NCBI GenBank assembly: GCA_001936135.1
Contig: CP012818.1
Coordinates: forward strand, 1,426,001-1,490,000
Source: Saccharomycopsis fibuligera x Saccharomycopsis cf. fibuligera
Taxonomy: Eukaryota; Ascomycota; Saccharomycetes; Ascoideales; Saccharomycopsidaceae
DNA length: 64,000 bases
Direction: 5' to 3'
Shown here: positions 51,898 to 63,000 of the stretch, in pieces
How positions within the stretch are numbered: position 1 is the first letter of the stretch
Layout of the letters: each line of letters begins with the position of its first letter
Translations under genes and position numbers: made by a program
The notes under the pieces: generated by a model
Told to the model about the DNA's origin: nothing
The model's input: the letters and a program-made list of their open reading frames with translations, nothing else
The model's database searches: none

Positions 51898-52440
51898 TTG
51901 CCTAACTTTTTGGAAATAACACTTCACTATGTTTTCCCCTTTTCTTTTCCTTTTGCCTGCTTTTCATTATTGTACTTTCACTTTTCTTTATCACCGGTTT
52001 TTATCACATTTACTTTTTTTTGTCTTTCTATTATTATCGCGATTTTTCATTCAACATTGCTTACGTTTTTTGTATTGTTTTTACTCTTTATTGTGAACTA
52101 ATCTAAACCATGTATTTATCTTCCTGCTTTTATATTCTTCATCAGATGATAGATGTTTATCATTTAATTTCGTGTTACTTTCACTGTATAATGAATACTC
52201 ATGGTGACAATTTGAGTTTTATTATCTAGATTCAACATATAGTAGTGCGTCTAGCAACATATAAGGGCACTCACTTACATACAAAAAACATAATAAAATA
52301 GGGAAAAAAAAAACCGAAATGAGGAAGCGAGAACGCTATAGTGAACTTCAAACGACATTCTGACATTAAAGTCATATAAAGTTCAGGTCTTTTCAAATTT
52401 ATCCAACAAGTTAACCGTCTAATAAATTAACAATATTAGA
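51898..52440. other. RVS167 3' region and SME1 promoter
   Basis: 543 bp. It is very pyrimidine-rich for the first 200 bases after the RVS167 stop, with an A-rich block at 52285-52320. No gene recognised. Confidence 0.5.
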
Positions 52441-52819
52441 ATGTCTAGTGCAAGACAGCAGAAGGTGGTATGTACTTTATTTTACGCATAAATGAATGCT
52501 AACTTTTATATTTTCGTTCAGCGTTTTCTTTTCAGCAAGTAAAAATCATGTATCAAAGATACTAACATTTCAAATCTAGATGGTTCCACCAGTGAACCTA
52601 ATATTCAAGTTTTTCCAACAACAGTCTAGGGTGCAGATATGGCTCTACGAACAGAATAGCGCTAAAATCCAAGGCAAGATCTGTGGATTTGATGAATTTA
52701 TGAACGTGGTGGTCGGCGACGCAGTGGAGGTCGACTTACTCACAAACAGCAGGAAGAAGTTAGGCAGAATACTATTGAAGGGCGATAATATATCATTGAT
52801 CAGTAGCTTGGATGTTTGA
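52441..52819 (+). CDS. SME1: Spliceosomal Sm protein E
   Basis: Part of the heptameric Sm ring on U1, U2, U4 and U5 snRNAs. Exon 1 is 52441-52467 (MSSARQQKV), the intron 52468-52579 (112 nt, GTATGT start, TACTAAC branch point, TCTAG end), and exon 2 52580-52819. The product has 88 residues (94 in S. cerevisiae). The Sm fold is clear: MVPPVNLIFKFFQQQSRVQIWLYEQ, the Sm1 turn KICGFDEFMNVVVGDAVEV, and the Sm2 motif GRILLKGDNISLI. Exon 2 also starts with an ATG, so a shorter product without the leader is conceivable. Confidence 0.95.
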
Positions 52820-52832
52820 AGCATTATGATTT

Positions 52833-52863
<31 letters not shown>

Positions 52864-53252
52864 TGTTTTTATAGTTCCATTTTATTTCCGGTTATCTAAC
52901 TGTTTTTTGCTTGTGTAATAATAAATGTTTGATGGATAGAGGATGTTAAAATAAACAATAGTAGGGTCTATACGCACTCAACAGTGTGGTAATGCGATAT
53001 ATGTATGACTGATGCGCAAAGTCGATGAGTTTACCCGTTTTAAGTTTCGCGCAGGAAAAAAAATAAAAAAAAATAAAAAAAAAGAAAAGAAAAATTTTTT
53101 TTTTTTTTTTGAATCTCAAATTTATTATTTTTTTTCCTTTTCTTACTCAAATTTGAGTCGCTGATATACTCTATACGCTCATCCCTTTTTCGTTATCTGT
53201 TTTTGTTGCTTGTTGTGTTTATTTTCTTGGGTTACAATATATTGATTGAATT
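52820..53252. promoter_or_regulatory. SME1 3' region and URA7 promoter
   Basis: 433 bp with a 28-base T run (52837-52864), A-rich blocks (53056-53090) and a T run (53095-53110). No specific site recognised. Confidence 0.5.
52837..52864 (+). repeat. Homopolymer T tract, 28 bases
   Basis: Unbroken T run 17 bases past the SME1 stop codon. Confidence 0.9.
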
Positions 53253-54992
53253 ATGAAGTACGTCGTTGTTTCTGGTGGGGTTATCAGTGGTATCGGTAAA
53301 GGTATCTTAGCTTCCTCAACTGGGTTGCTTTTGAAATCCTTGGGTTACCGCGTCACCTCAATCAAAATTGATCCATACATGAATATCGATGCCGGAACAA
53401 TGTCTCCATTGGAGCATGGTGAAGTTTTTACTTTGGATGATGGTGCTGAGTGTGATTTGGATCTCGGTAACTATGAGAGATACTTGAACATTTCATTGAG
53501 CAGAGACCATAATATTACTACCGGCAAGGTTTACCAAAAAGTGCTCGAAAAAGAAAGAAGAGGTGATTACTTGGGTAAAACTGTTCAAATTGTTCCACAT
53601 TTGACCAATGAGATTCAAGACTGGATTGAGAGAACCGCTAGACTTCCGGTCGATGACTCTGGTGAGACCCCGGACGTTTGTATTGTGGAGCTCGGTGGTA
53701 CTGTTGGAGATATTGAAAGCGCTCCATTTATTGAAGCCTTGAGACAATTCCAATTCAGAGTTGGCAATGAAAACTTTGCTCTTGTTCATGTTTCTTTAGT
53801 TCCGGTTATTCACGGTGAGCAAAAAACCAAGCCGACACAAGCTGCTATCAAAGATTTGAGATCCTTAGGTTTGTCCCCAGATTTGATTGCTTGCCGTTGT
53901 GAAGTTGAGTTGGAACCAGCTACCATGGGCAAAATCTCTATGTTTTGTCATGTTGGATCTGACCACGTTTTAGGTGTTCATGACTTGAACTCCACTTATC
54001 ACGTTCCTCTATTGTTGAAAGAGCAAAAATTAGGTAATTTTTTGACCAAGAGATTGCGTCTTGACCAAATTGAATTGACTCAAGAAAGGGTATCTGGTGG
54101 TGAAGACTTGATGAGAAGATGGGCTGCTTTATGTCAAGCCATTGACATGTCTTACGAAACCACCAAGATTGCCATTGTTGGTAAGTATACCAACTTGCAT
54201 GACAGTTACTTGTCGGTTATTAAATCTTTGGAACACGCATCCATGAAAATTAAGAGAAAGTTACAAATTATATGGGTTGAATCCACTGATTTGGAAAAAT
54301 CTGTTGATGGAACCAGTGATGATTCAGCATACAACAAAGCTTGGGCAGACGTTAAAAGTGCCGATGGTATTTTGGTTCCTGGTGGATTTGGTTCCAGAGG
54401 TATTCAAGGTATGATTAATGTTGCAAAATTTGCTAGAGAAAATAAAGTTCCATATTTGGGCGTCTGTTTAGGTTTACAAATTGCCGTTATTGAGTTTACC
54501 AGAAACGTTTTGGGTGTTGAAAATGCTAGTTCCCAGGAATTTGAACCAGAATCATCACCTGACAAATTTGCTATTGTTTATATGCCTGAAATCGACAAGA
54601 ACAAATTGGGTGGTACCATGAGATTAGGCCTTAGAGCTACCAAGTTTCAAAAGAACACTGAATGGAGTAAGATCAGACAATTGTATAATAACGCTGATGA
54701 GGTTCACGAAAGACATCGTCACAGATATGAAGTTAATCCAAAGCTTGTCGAAGAAATTGAAAAGAATGGGTTGGTCTTTGTTGGTAAAGATGAAAACCAC
54801 GTTAGAATGGAAATTTTTGAGTTGAAAGACGAAAAGCATCCATACTACGTTGCTGCACAATACCACCCAGAATACCTTTCCAAGGTTTTGGAGCCATCTA
54901 AACCATTCTTGGGGTTGATAGCTGCTGCTGCTGGCGTCTTGGATGAGGTCTTGCAACACAAGGAAGTTCAATTTGCCAAAGCTGACTTTTAA
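53253..54992 (+). CDS. URA7: CTP synthase
   Basis: Makes CTP from UTP, ATP and glutamine, supplying nucleic acid and phospholipid synthesis. 579 residues, the length of S. cerevisiae Ura7. The synthase domain (about 1-275) has [17 protein letters not shown] with its P-loop-like turn, [26 protein letters not shown], and [13 protein letters not shown]. The glutamine amidotransferase domain (about 305-570) has GGFGSRG, the nucleophile Cys405 in LGVCLGLQ and the closing catalytic His/Glu in YHPEYLS. Codon use suggests good expression. URA7 and URA8 cannot be told apart from sequence alone. Confidence 0.96.
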   Translation: MKYVVVSGGVISGIGKGILASSTGLLLKSLGYRVTSIKIDPYMNIDAGTMSPLEHGEVFTLDDGAECDLDLGNYERYLNISLSRDHNITTGKVYQKVLEKERRGDYLGKTVQIVPHLTNEIQDWIERTARLPVDDSGETPDVCIVELGGTVGDIESAPFIEALRQFQFRVGNENFALVHVSLVPVIHGEQKTKPTQAAIKDLRSLGLSPDLIACRCEVELEPATMGKISMFCHVGSDHVLGVHDLNSTYHVPLLLKEQKLGNFLTKRLRLDQIELTQERVSGGEDLMRRWAALCQAIDMSYETTKIAIVGKYTNLHDSYLSVIKSLEHASMKIKRKLQIIWVESTDLEKSVDGTSDDSAYNKAWADVKSADGILVPGGFGSRGIQGMINVAKFARENKVPYLGVCLGLQIAVIEFTRNVLGVENASSQEFEPESSPDKFAIVYMPEIDKNKLGGTMRLGLRATKFQKNTEWSKIRQLYNNADEVHERHRHRYEVNPKLVEEIEKNGLVFVGKDENHVRMEIFELKDEKHPYYVAAQYHPEYLSKVLEPSKPFLGLIAAAAGVLDEVLQHKEVQFAKADF

Positions 54993-55649
54993 GTGCTATT
55001 TGTGTTAGCCTTTTTAGTTACTTATGATCAGTCTTCATTATATTTCTAAATTGTTTGCACTTTTGATTGCCATTTTTTCACGTTTTTCCATGTTAAATTT
55101 TTTCTCTAGTTGTTTTTTCTATTTTTTGTCACCATCTATTTTTGTTTTCATAATTTCTTTTCATTTTATAATAACTCATAGCTTTAGATATTCTGCCATA
55201 GAACTAGCAAAGCGCATCTATTCCCATTTATTTCCCACCCTTGCATTTTGTACCAATAGACGATAATTTCTCACGTATTATACTACTTGCACCCACTCAC
55301 ACCCACTCACTCTCCCGCCCGTAATTAAAATTCTTGTACCATTGTGGTGGCGCCAATGTTACGCGTTTTTAATATGCAGAGTCTCGCTTATGGCGGAGTA
55401 TGGTTGTGGTTAGTGTGCCATGGCAACACACCAGAAATTGGTGAGTGGAATAGATATAAAGCACATTTGTCTTCCAATATTGACATGAGTAGAGTCCATT
55501 TACTTGCAATTTTTTCCAACCCATCTCACCTCTATTGTAAACGTAATAAGACCTGTTTTTTTTTTTTTGTTTTCTGTATTAATTTTTTTTAGTTCCCACA
55601 GGCGTCGTTTCAAAATAACATTATTCCATAAATTCAACTTAACTTCAAT
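54993..55649. promoter_or_regulatory. URA7 3' region and PRD1 promoter
   Basis: 657 bp, pyrimidine-rich. CCCACTCACACCCACTCAC (55292-55310) is a short direct repeat, and a T run lies at 55557-55569. No gene supported; a GTG-started open frame at 55344 is not convincing. Confidence 0.5.
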
Positions 55650-57689
55650 ATGACAACTTTACAATTTGTTGCCCCAGTTCCAGCACCTACATGGACAGAC
55701 ACAGCTGAGGAAATTCTCACTTTGGCTGATAATATCGTCAAAGAATGCACTGCTTTCGATGACAAGATTGCCGCTTTGGAAAATCCAACCATCGAGAACC
55801 TTATCTATCCGATGATTCAAAGCGACCATGATAACTCATTGTTGGCTGGTCGTTTGTGCTTTTATCATAACAGTTTTCCAGACAAAGAAGTTAGAGATGC
55901 TTCCAATGAAGCATCGAAAAGATTTTCCAAGTACGCTATTGAATCAGGTCTTAGGGAAGATGTTTTCAAAAACTTGAAAAAAGTCTACGAAAGTGTAAAA
56001 AATGACAACAGCTTGGATCCTGAATTGAAGAGATACATTGACAAAGTCTACAATGATTACCGTCGTAATGGATTGGACTTGCCATTGGAAAAGAGAAAAC
56101 GAGTGGAAGCCATTTCTAAAGAGCTATCAGACTTGTCAATTGAGTATAGCAGGAACTTGGCTGAACAGAAAGAATTTTTGCTCTTCACTGAAGAAGAATT
56201 AGAAGGCGTTCCTGAAAACGTTATCAGTCAGTTTGAAAAGGTCGATGATAAATTTAAGGTCACATTCAAATACCCCGATATTCTTCCGGTAGTTAAGTTT
56301 GCTAAGAAACCTAGCACTAGAAAGACTGCTTTTCTTGCTGATCAAAACAAAGTCCCTGCAAATGCAGAGCTTTTGAAGAGAGCAGTGGTTAAAAGAGCTG
56401 AATTGGCCCAAACTTTAGGGTACACCAGCTACTCTCAATACGTGCTCGAAGAAAGAATGGCCAAAAATCCAAAGAAAGTTTGGGATTTTGAAAACGATTT
56501 ATGGGGAAAAGCAAAAGCCAAAGGCCAAAGCGAGCTTGAAAGTTTGAAAAGACTTAAACTCAAAGAGTATAAGGAATTAGGGCTTGATGCCGATAGTAAA
56601 GATGCCCAAGAATACTATTTTTGGGACCATAGTTACTATAATAATTTATTCTTAGAACAAGAGTACCAAGTCGATGAGCTCAAAATTGCAGAGTACTTCC
56701 CAATTGGCCCAACTATTGAGAAAATGTTGGGATTTTATGAAAAATTATTCAATTTAAAATTTGTTGAAGTCACGGAAGGAAAATCAGTTTGGCATGAAGA
56801 CGTCAAGCAAATCACCCTTTGGAAATTAGATGATCCAGAAAATCCAGAGTATTTGGGTTTGATATATTTTGACTTGCATCCAAGGGATGGCAAGTATGGT
56901 CATGCTGCCCATTTTACCATTAAGACAGGCTTTTACGATTTTGAAAAGAAAGAAAAAAGTAGGCCAGTTAGTGCATTGCTTTGCAACTTTTCTAAACCAC
57001 AAAAAAATAAGCCAGCACTTCTAAAGCACAGTGAAGTGAAAACTTTTTTTCACGAATTAGGCCACGGTATTCATGCTCTTGTTTCTGATGTGAAATACTC
57101 AAAGTTTCACGGAACTAGGGTCTCTAGAGACTTCGTCGAAGCCCCTTCGCAAATGCTTGAGTACTGGGTATGGTCTGCTCCAGAATTGAAGAAATTGTCA
57201 TCTCATTACGAGTCCGGCAAGCCTTTGGATGATCGGTTGATTGATTCCTTGGTAAAATCAAAAGATGTCAATCAGGGTCTCGCAACTTTAAGGCAACTTC
57301 ATTTTGGAATTTTTGATATGACTTTACATGATTCCAAAGATGGGGATGTGGATGTTGATCATGCTTGGAATAATCTCCGTGAAGAAATCACTCTACTCAG
57401 TTTAGGTAACGAGATTACCAAAGGTTTTGGTTCTTTTGGCCACATGATGGGAGGCTATGCATCCGGATACTATGGATACTTGTACTCCAAGGTATTTGCT
57501 GCTGATATCTACTATTCAATCTTTAAACAGGATCCATTCAACACCGCAAAAGGGATAAGATATAGAGATACTGTGTTGAAAAAAGGAGGTTCAAGAGATG
57601 AGATTGATAGTTTGGAGGAGCTTTTGGGCAGAGAACCGAACTCCAATGCTTTCTTTGTTGACATGGGTATCACTCAAGGCAAATTGTAA
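55650..57689 (+). CDS. PRD1: Saccharolysin, M3 zinc oligopeptidase
   Basis: Thimet-type endopeptidase that degrades short peptides in the cytosol and mitochondrial intermembrane space. 679 residues against 712 in S. cerevisiae. The long helical N-terminal part (about 1-430) is followed by the zinc site His468-Glu-Leu-Gly-His472 and Glu497 in DFVEAPSQMLEYW. The late GHMMGGYASGYYGYLYSKVFAADIYY segment, which supplies substrate-binding Tyr residues, is intact. No clear presequence is seen, which favours the cytosol. Confidence 0.96.
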   Translation: MTTLQFVAPVPAPTWTDTAEEILTLADNIVKECTAFDDKIAALENPTIENLIYPMIQSDHDNSLLAGRLCFYHNSFPDKEVRDASNEASKRFSKYAIESGLREDVFKNLKKVYESVKNDNSLDPELKRYIDKVYNDYRRNGLDLPLEKRKRVEAISKELSDLSIEYSRNLAEQKEFLLFTEEELEGVPENVISQFEKVDDKFKVTFKYPDILPVVKFAKKPSTRKTAFLADQNKVPANAELLKRAVVKRAELAQTLGYTSYSQYVLEERMAKNPKKVWDFENDLWGKAKAKGQSELESLKRLKLKEYKELGLDADSKDAQEYYFWDHSYYNNLFLEQEYQVDELKIAEYFPIGPTIEKMLGFYEKLFNLKFVEVTEGKSVWHEDVKQITLWKLDDPENPEYLGLIYFDLHPRDGKYGHAAHFTIKTGFYDFEKKEKSRPVSALLCNFSKPQKNKPALLKHSEVKTFFHELGHGIHALVSDVKYSKFHGTRVSRDFVEAPSQMLEYWVWSAPELKKLSSHYESGKPLDDRLIDSLVKSKDVNQGLATLRQLHFGIFDMTLHDSKDGDVDVDHAWNNLREEITLLSLGNEITKGFGSFGHMMGGYASGYYGYLYSKVFAADIYYSIFKQDPFNTAKGIRYRDTVLKKGGSRDEIDSLEELLGREPNSNAFFVDMGITQGKL

Positions 57690-58079
57690 ATTCTATTTAG
57701 TGATTTTTTACTGTACTACTGATTTGTGTCGATTGAGTGTATACAGCAGTAAGCACAGCACGCTATGTAATAGTAGAAAGTGCTCGAAGACACTAATTGT
57801 TGCCTTTATAAATTGAAGTTAATTATAAATAACGTGAAACTGTTTTTTTTTTTTTTTTTTTTTTAGAAAAAAAAGTTATCAATGATGTACAGAGTGTAAG
57901 TCGTCTGCTTATAATGATTAGTATCCGCTTACATAATGTTTGGGGACATTTTCATGAGAAAACAGACAGGCAGCCACCATGATTGAATTAACTGATATGA
58001 TGGAAACCATAAGGAGATAGCTGCTGACGTTGTTATAACAAAAAGTGCCATAATATTATAAACATTCAAATTATTGAAA
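57690..58079. promoter_or_regulatory. PRD1 3' region and ATE1 promoter
   Basis: 390 bp with a 22-base T run (57843-57864). No specific site recognised. Confidence 0.5.
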
Positions 58080-59660
58080 ATGGGAAGTACTGTTGATGTG
58101 CCAAAAGACTTAATTTGCTCTCCACCATTTTATATGGGCCATTGGAGTTGCGGATACTGCAATCTCCAGGAGAAACCACACACCAAAAATTCGCTCCAAT
58201 CTACTAGTGTCAGCTTGCACTTGTACAGATGCTCTGCGGAATTGTACGAAGCGTTGATGAATAAAGGCTACAGAAGGTCGGGTGATTACTTATACAGAAA
58301 CGACCTTTTACGAAACTGTTGTCAGTTGTACACCATACGAACCAGCTACTATCAGCCGGAAACCAATACTTATTTTAATCCAACAAAAGATCAAAAGCGA
58401 TGCATCAACAAAGTGGCTAATTTCCTTAAGGTTGATTTGAAAAATCCAAAAAATCAGTTCAAGTTTGAAGATTCTATTATCAATTTACATAAAAGTAATC
58501 CAAAGAAATTTAGGACTGAGTTTGAATTGGCAAAATTCTCCGAAAAGAAGTATCAATTGTACAAAAAGTATCAAATGAGAGTGCATAATGAAAAAGAAGA
58601 TGAGCTAAGTGAACAATCATTTACCAGGTTTCTATGCACAACTCCTTTTAGCAAACCTTCGCAATCGTCGATCAACGAACTCAATCGATGGTATTTGAAT
58701 GAAGAAAATAATAAGCAGTTTGGTTCAGTAGGGGCATTTCATGAATGCTACTATTTCAATGGCAAACTAGTGGCTATCTCCGTTATCGATATCTTGCCTA
58801 AGTCAGTGTCTTCCGTATACTTTATCTGGGATCCAGACTACGCATCCTTGGGGTTGGGTAATTTTTCTGTGTTGAAGGATCTCATATTGACCTACAAATT
58901 GAATAAGCAGCATTATTATCTCGGCTATTATGTGCCTAACAATAAAAAGATGAACTACAAGAAAAAGTTTGGCGGTGAGCTTCTTGATGTTGTGAATAAC
59001 AAATTTGTTAATATTGAGTACTTGGAAAAAAATAATATTATTCAACCAAATAAGTTTTTCACTTTGAAAGAAGTTTGCGAAAATGTTAGTGTTAGTGATA
59101 TTCAGGTAGGTGAACAAGAACCAGCGCATGCAAGTGATGAGGTGTATCCTTCTTCATGGGTAATCCCACCAGGGAAAAAGTTGGTTAACATTGCTGAAAA
59201 ATTATATGGAGTTGAAGGAACAGTGACAAAGAATATTGATAAAACGTACAGTGAGATATTCAAAAGTTTGGGGGTCAAGTTAAGAAAAAGAGAACCAGAA
59301 CTTACTGTATATTCAGTATCCAACAAAAAAAGCGAAAGCACAGAAAAATTTGACTATATTGGTCACAACGACAATGCTAAAGAAGTTAGTGAAGAAGAGG
59401 ATGATGATGAGGACATGTACACAAAACCATTTCCGAAATTGATTGTTGGTGCAACTCCATTATGGAGATTAATTGAAATGATAGAAAAGGATAAATCTTT
59501 CAGTTTAAATCAGGTAACTATGTTGTCACCTTTGGAGGGCGGTGCATTCTTTCCTGTCATCAGCGCAATACAAGATGACGAACAGAAATCGCAAATCGTC
59601 AACTTGGCAAGAATATTGGGGCCTGTTGTGCTGAAACGTGCTCTCGTTGTTTCAATATAA
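58080..59660 (+). CDS. ATE1: Arginyl-tRNA--protein transferase
   Basis: Adds Arg from Arg-tRNA to proteins with N-terminal Asp, Glu or oxidised Cys, marking them for N-degron degradation. Start ATG 58080; the frame runs two codons further up with no ATG. 526 residues (503 in S. cerevisiae). The N-terminal zinc/haem region has CGYC (Cys24, Cys27) and YLYRNDLLRNCCQLYTIRTSYYQP. The transferase core (about 195-320) has GSVGAFHECYYFNGKLVAISVIDILP, FIWDPDYASLGLGNFSVLKDLIL and YYLGYYVPNNKKMNYKKKFGG. The C-terminal region contains an acidic stretch (EEEDDDEDM) and is less conserved. Confidence 0.95.
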   Translation: MGSTVDVPKDLICSPPFYMGHWSCGYCNLQEKPHTKNSLQSTSVSLHLYRCSAELYEALMNKGYRRSGDYLYRNDLLRNCCQLYTIRTSYYQPETNTYFNPTKDQKRCINKVANFLKVDLKNPKNQFKFEDSIINLHKSNPKKFRTEFELAKFSEKKYQLYKKYQMRVHNEKEDELSEQSFTRFLCTTPFSKPSQSSINELNRWYLNEENNKQFGSVGAFHECYYFNGKLVAISVIDILPKSVSSVYFIWDPDYASLGLGNFSVLKDLILTYKLNKQHYYLGYYVPNNKKMNYKKKFGGELLDVVNNKFVNIEYLEKNNIIQPNKFFTLKEVCENVSVSDIQVGEQEPAHASDEVYPSSWVIPPGKKLVNIAEKLYGVEGTVTKNIDKTYSEIFKSLGVKLRKREPELTVYSVSNKKSESTEKFDYIGHNDNAKEVSEEEDDDEDMYTKPFPKLIVGATPLWRLIEMIEKDKSFSLNQVTMLSPLEGGAFFPVISAIQDDEQKSQIVNLARILGPVVLKRALVVSI

Positions 59661-60005
59661 AGGTACTTTGAACTTCCTTTATGTACATTTGAATATTATA
59701 TAACGAAAATGTATTATTCATAATGTATGAAAAATAAAAATAAAAATTTTATGAAATAATATGATGAACCAAGATTGCAACGCAAATAGATCAGTGAATG
59801 CACATAACTAATCATTAAACTGTAAAACATTAAGATTTAGTAAATGCAACAAATATTAAGATACAAAAAGACTATGTAGAAAGTAAAAAGAGAAAATTCT
59901 AATGAAACAAAGAAACAAGTAAAAACATTTCAAGCAAGAGTAAATTATAAACATAATCTAAAAAAAAAACACTCAACCTGTAGACATAAAATAATACACA
60001 ATCTT
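59661..60005. other. Convergent 3' regions of ATE1 and RRP5
   Basis: 345 bp, AT-rich; nothing recognised. Confidence 0.6.
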
Positions 60006-63000
60006 TCAAGCAACATTTTCGGCTTCAGCTATAGCCTTTGCCTTGGCTTTGATATAGTTGCAAGCCTTCTCGTCATTCAATTTTTCTTCAAATTGTAACC
60101 ATTTACTAAAGAAAAACTTCTTTTGTTTATTGGTCAACTTCTTTGTGAACAAACGCTCAAATAACTCTTCAACTTTTTGCTTTTCATTAAGTTTAATCTC
60201 TTGATCAATGTAAACATTCCACAAGTCAAATCTCTTTGGCTTGTCAGAAATTAAACCTTCAAACAAAGATCTACCCTGTTCAGCATCACCGATCTTAAAT
60301 TCTAATTGACCAAATTTCTTAACAATTTCAATGTGATCTTGTTGTGGCAACACCTTCAATGATTTAGCTAAAACCTCACGAGCTTCATCGCTCTTTTTGT
60401 TTTCCAAATAAAACTTGCCAAAGTTGATCCAGACAGACAATTCCTTATTAAATTTCTTAGTCATAGATTTAAACAATTGCTCTGCTTCGTCTTTCTTTTC
60501 AGACAAGATGTAAATACCGGCCAATTTTTGATGGATAGTTAATGAGTCCATATACTGACAAGCCTTCTTAAAAGTTTCCTGTAAAGTATCATCAGTACCG
60601 AAAGTATTTTCCAAATTAAGCAATGCAATCCAGATGTTCATCTTTTCTTGTTCTTCACGGTAGTTGATCATCTTCAAAGCCCTTTGACCAATTTCTCTAG
60701 CTTGGTCAACTTCACTGAGTTGCAATTGGAAAGACATGTAGTTCATCCACAAAACAGATGAGTTTGGTTCACCAACTAACAATCTTTCAAAATCTTGGAC
60801 AGATTGCGGAGCACGAGTATTCAAATCAGCCGTCTTGTCTTCAACGATTTGAGTTGCCTTCTTAGACTTCTTAGATTTCTTTCTGCCGTCTGACATTTCA
60901 TTTTCGTAATCATCCTCTTCAGAATCTTCATCAACTTGGTCAAGAATACTTGCGGTCCAGTCAAAACCATTAGTACTAAGGCCATTAACGGCAGAAGCAC
61001 TCAAGCCTGCTTCAGCATCGTCTTCTTCAATAGCTTTTTCACCAGCTTCTTCAGCATCACTCTCGTTTTGTTTGTCAAATGCAGAATCCAACATCTCGGC
61101 ATCTTCATCCTCAGAGTCAGACCTTTCTTTATCACTATCATTGATTATTTCAGAATTAGCAACATCCGAGGTAACCTTGGACTTACTGTTCTTCTCTTGT
61201 TTGGCAGATTTGGAGAAGTAAGAAGCCTTCATACCCAAGGACATCTTTTTGGTTTTCTTATTAACATCCAAGACTTTCACCTTAACTTTGTCACCATCAC
61301 CAAACAAAGCAGTAAGGTTTTCCACTGGACCGTCATCAGAGATTTGACTCTTGTGACATAAACCAGAAACGTTATTAGTACCAGCAAGGCTCACAAACAC
61401 CCCAAAGTCAGTAATAGATTTGACACGGCCATCAAAAACATCACCTTTTTGTAAATCATCGAAAGTCTTCAAAACTTCACCAGTTAAATGAGAGGCTCTC
61501 AAACTCATCAAAACGCGGTCCTCACCTTTAACGGCCAAAATTTTGCCTTGAACAAGATCACCAGGTTTGTAAAAGGTCTTCCAGTTTTTCACATAGTCAT
61601 CAGATAAGTCACTAATTCTAACAAGCGCAAAAACATCAGCACCGAGAGAAACATAAACACCATTATCGTTGATGTTCTTCACGAAACCACGAATAAGGTC
61701 ACCAACTTTGATATCCTCAATTGTAAGAACTTGTTTATCCTTGACTTTATCTTTGCTAAAGTTACGGCGCAAAGAAACAATGTATTTGTGACTGTCGGTG
61801 TCGTAGGAAATTATGGTAGAAGAAACAACTTCACCTGGGTAGTAGACAGTGCTTAACTTATTGTCGTAGTTTGGCAAAGCTTCGGTAATGTAACAGAAAG
61901 CTTTTTTCTTTTGCACCAATTCAAGAATCAAATATGAATCAGCAATCTTCTTTATCTTACCTGGAACAGTTTCTCCAACTTCCACCTTATATTCACTATC
62001 ATTTTCAGTAATTTGCTTCTTTTTATCTGGAATAGCATCTGGGAAAGAAAGCAAGAATCTTCCATTTTCTTCGCTGACTCTGAGCACTTGACATTTTATA
62101 CTTTGATGTTGCTTGTAATGTTTGTCTAAAGCATCAGCCTTATTCTTCAAAGCGTATTTTCTAAGCAACAAACCAGCGAGATCACCTCCGAAGCCAATAA
62201 ACAAACCTTTCTCTGTTATACTTCTGATGTAACCATTAAAAATTTTTCCAGAAGGAGCTTTGATAATGTCTTCAAAAGTAAGAGGAAGATTTTTACTTTC
62301 AGCGTCATCAACGAGACTCTTTTTAGCAGTCAAAATTGCCAACTTAGCCTTAAGATCTTTCATTAAAACCAAAGTTTTGATTTCTTCACCAATTTGCAAA
62401 GCTTTGAAAGTTTGTCTATTTTGTTCGTATGTGTTATCGGAAAGATGGTTGGAGTAAATTACACCTCTAGCATTACCAGGCTTTATGTCAACAAGGATAG
62501 AGTCTTTAGTTTTCTTCGCGACCACCGCGGTAACAATACTTCTGCCAGCGTTCAAGGCATTCAATTGGTCTGATTTGGCATCACTATTTTCTGATTTAGT
62601 AGTTTTGCAGCTCACAGCCATCTTTTTGTTTTCCGGATCAACAGACAAAACGGTAATTCTCACAGTATGGCCAATCTTCAAATGATCTTGGATATTTTTC
62701 ACAAATACTTCACTAATCTCTTTCTTTGGCAAGTAACCTCTAACATTACCAAAGAAAGACACAAGAGCACCATTAGGGAAAATGGCTTCCACAGTACCAG
62801 CAGATCTCATACCTGGTTTGATAGATTCGTAATCACACAAAATAGTTTGGTCATAATCAGAACTTAAATGCACTAATGACTTTTTCAAAGTGGCAAAAAT
62901 CTTACCTTTGAGAGTCACCTTAAGAATTCTACCTTTTACGGTAGAACCAACCTTATACTTTCTTTCAGGGTAAACAAGTTTAATGTCGCTAATATGATTT

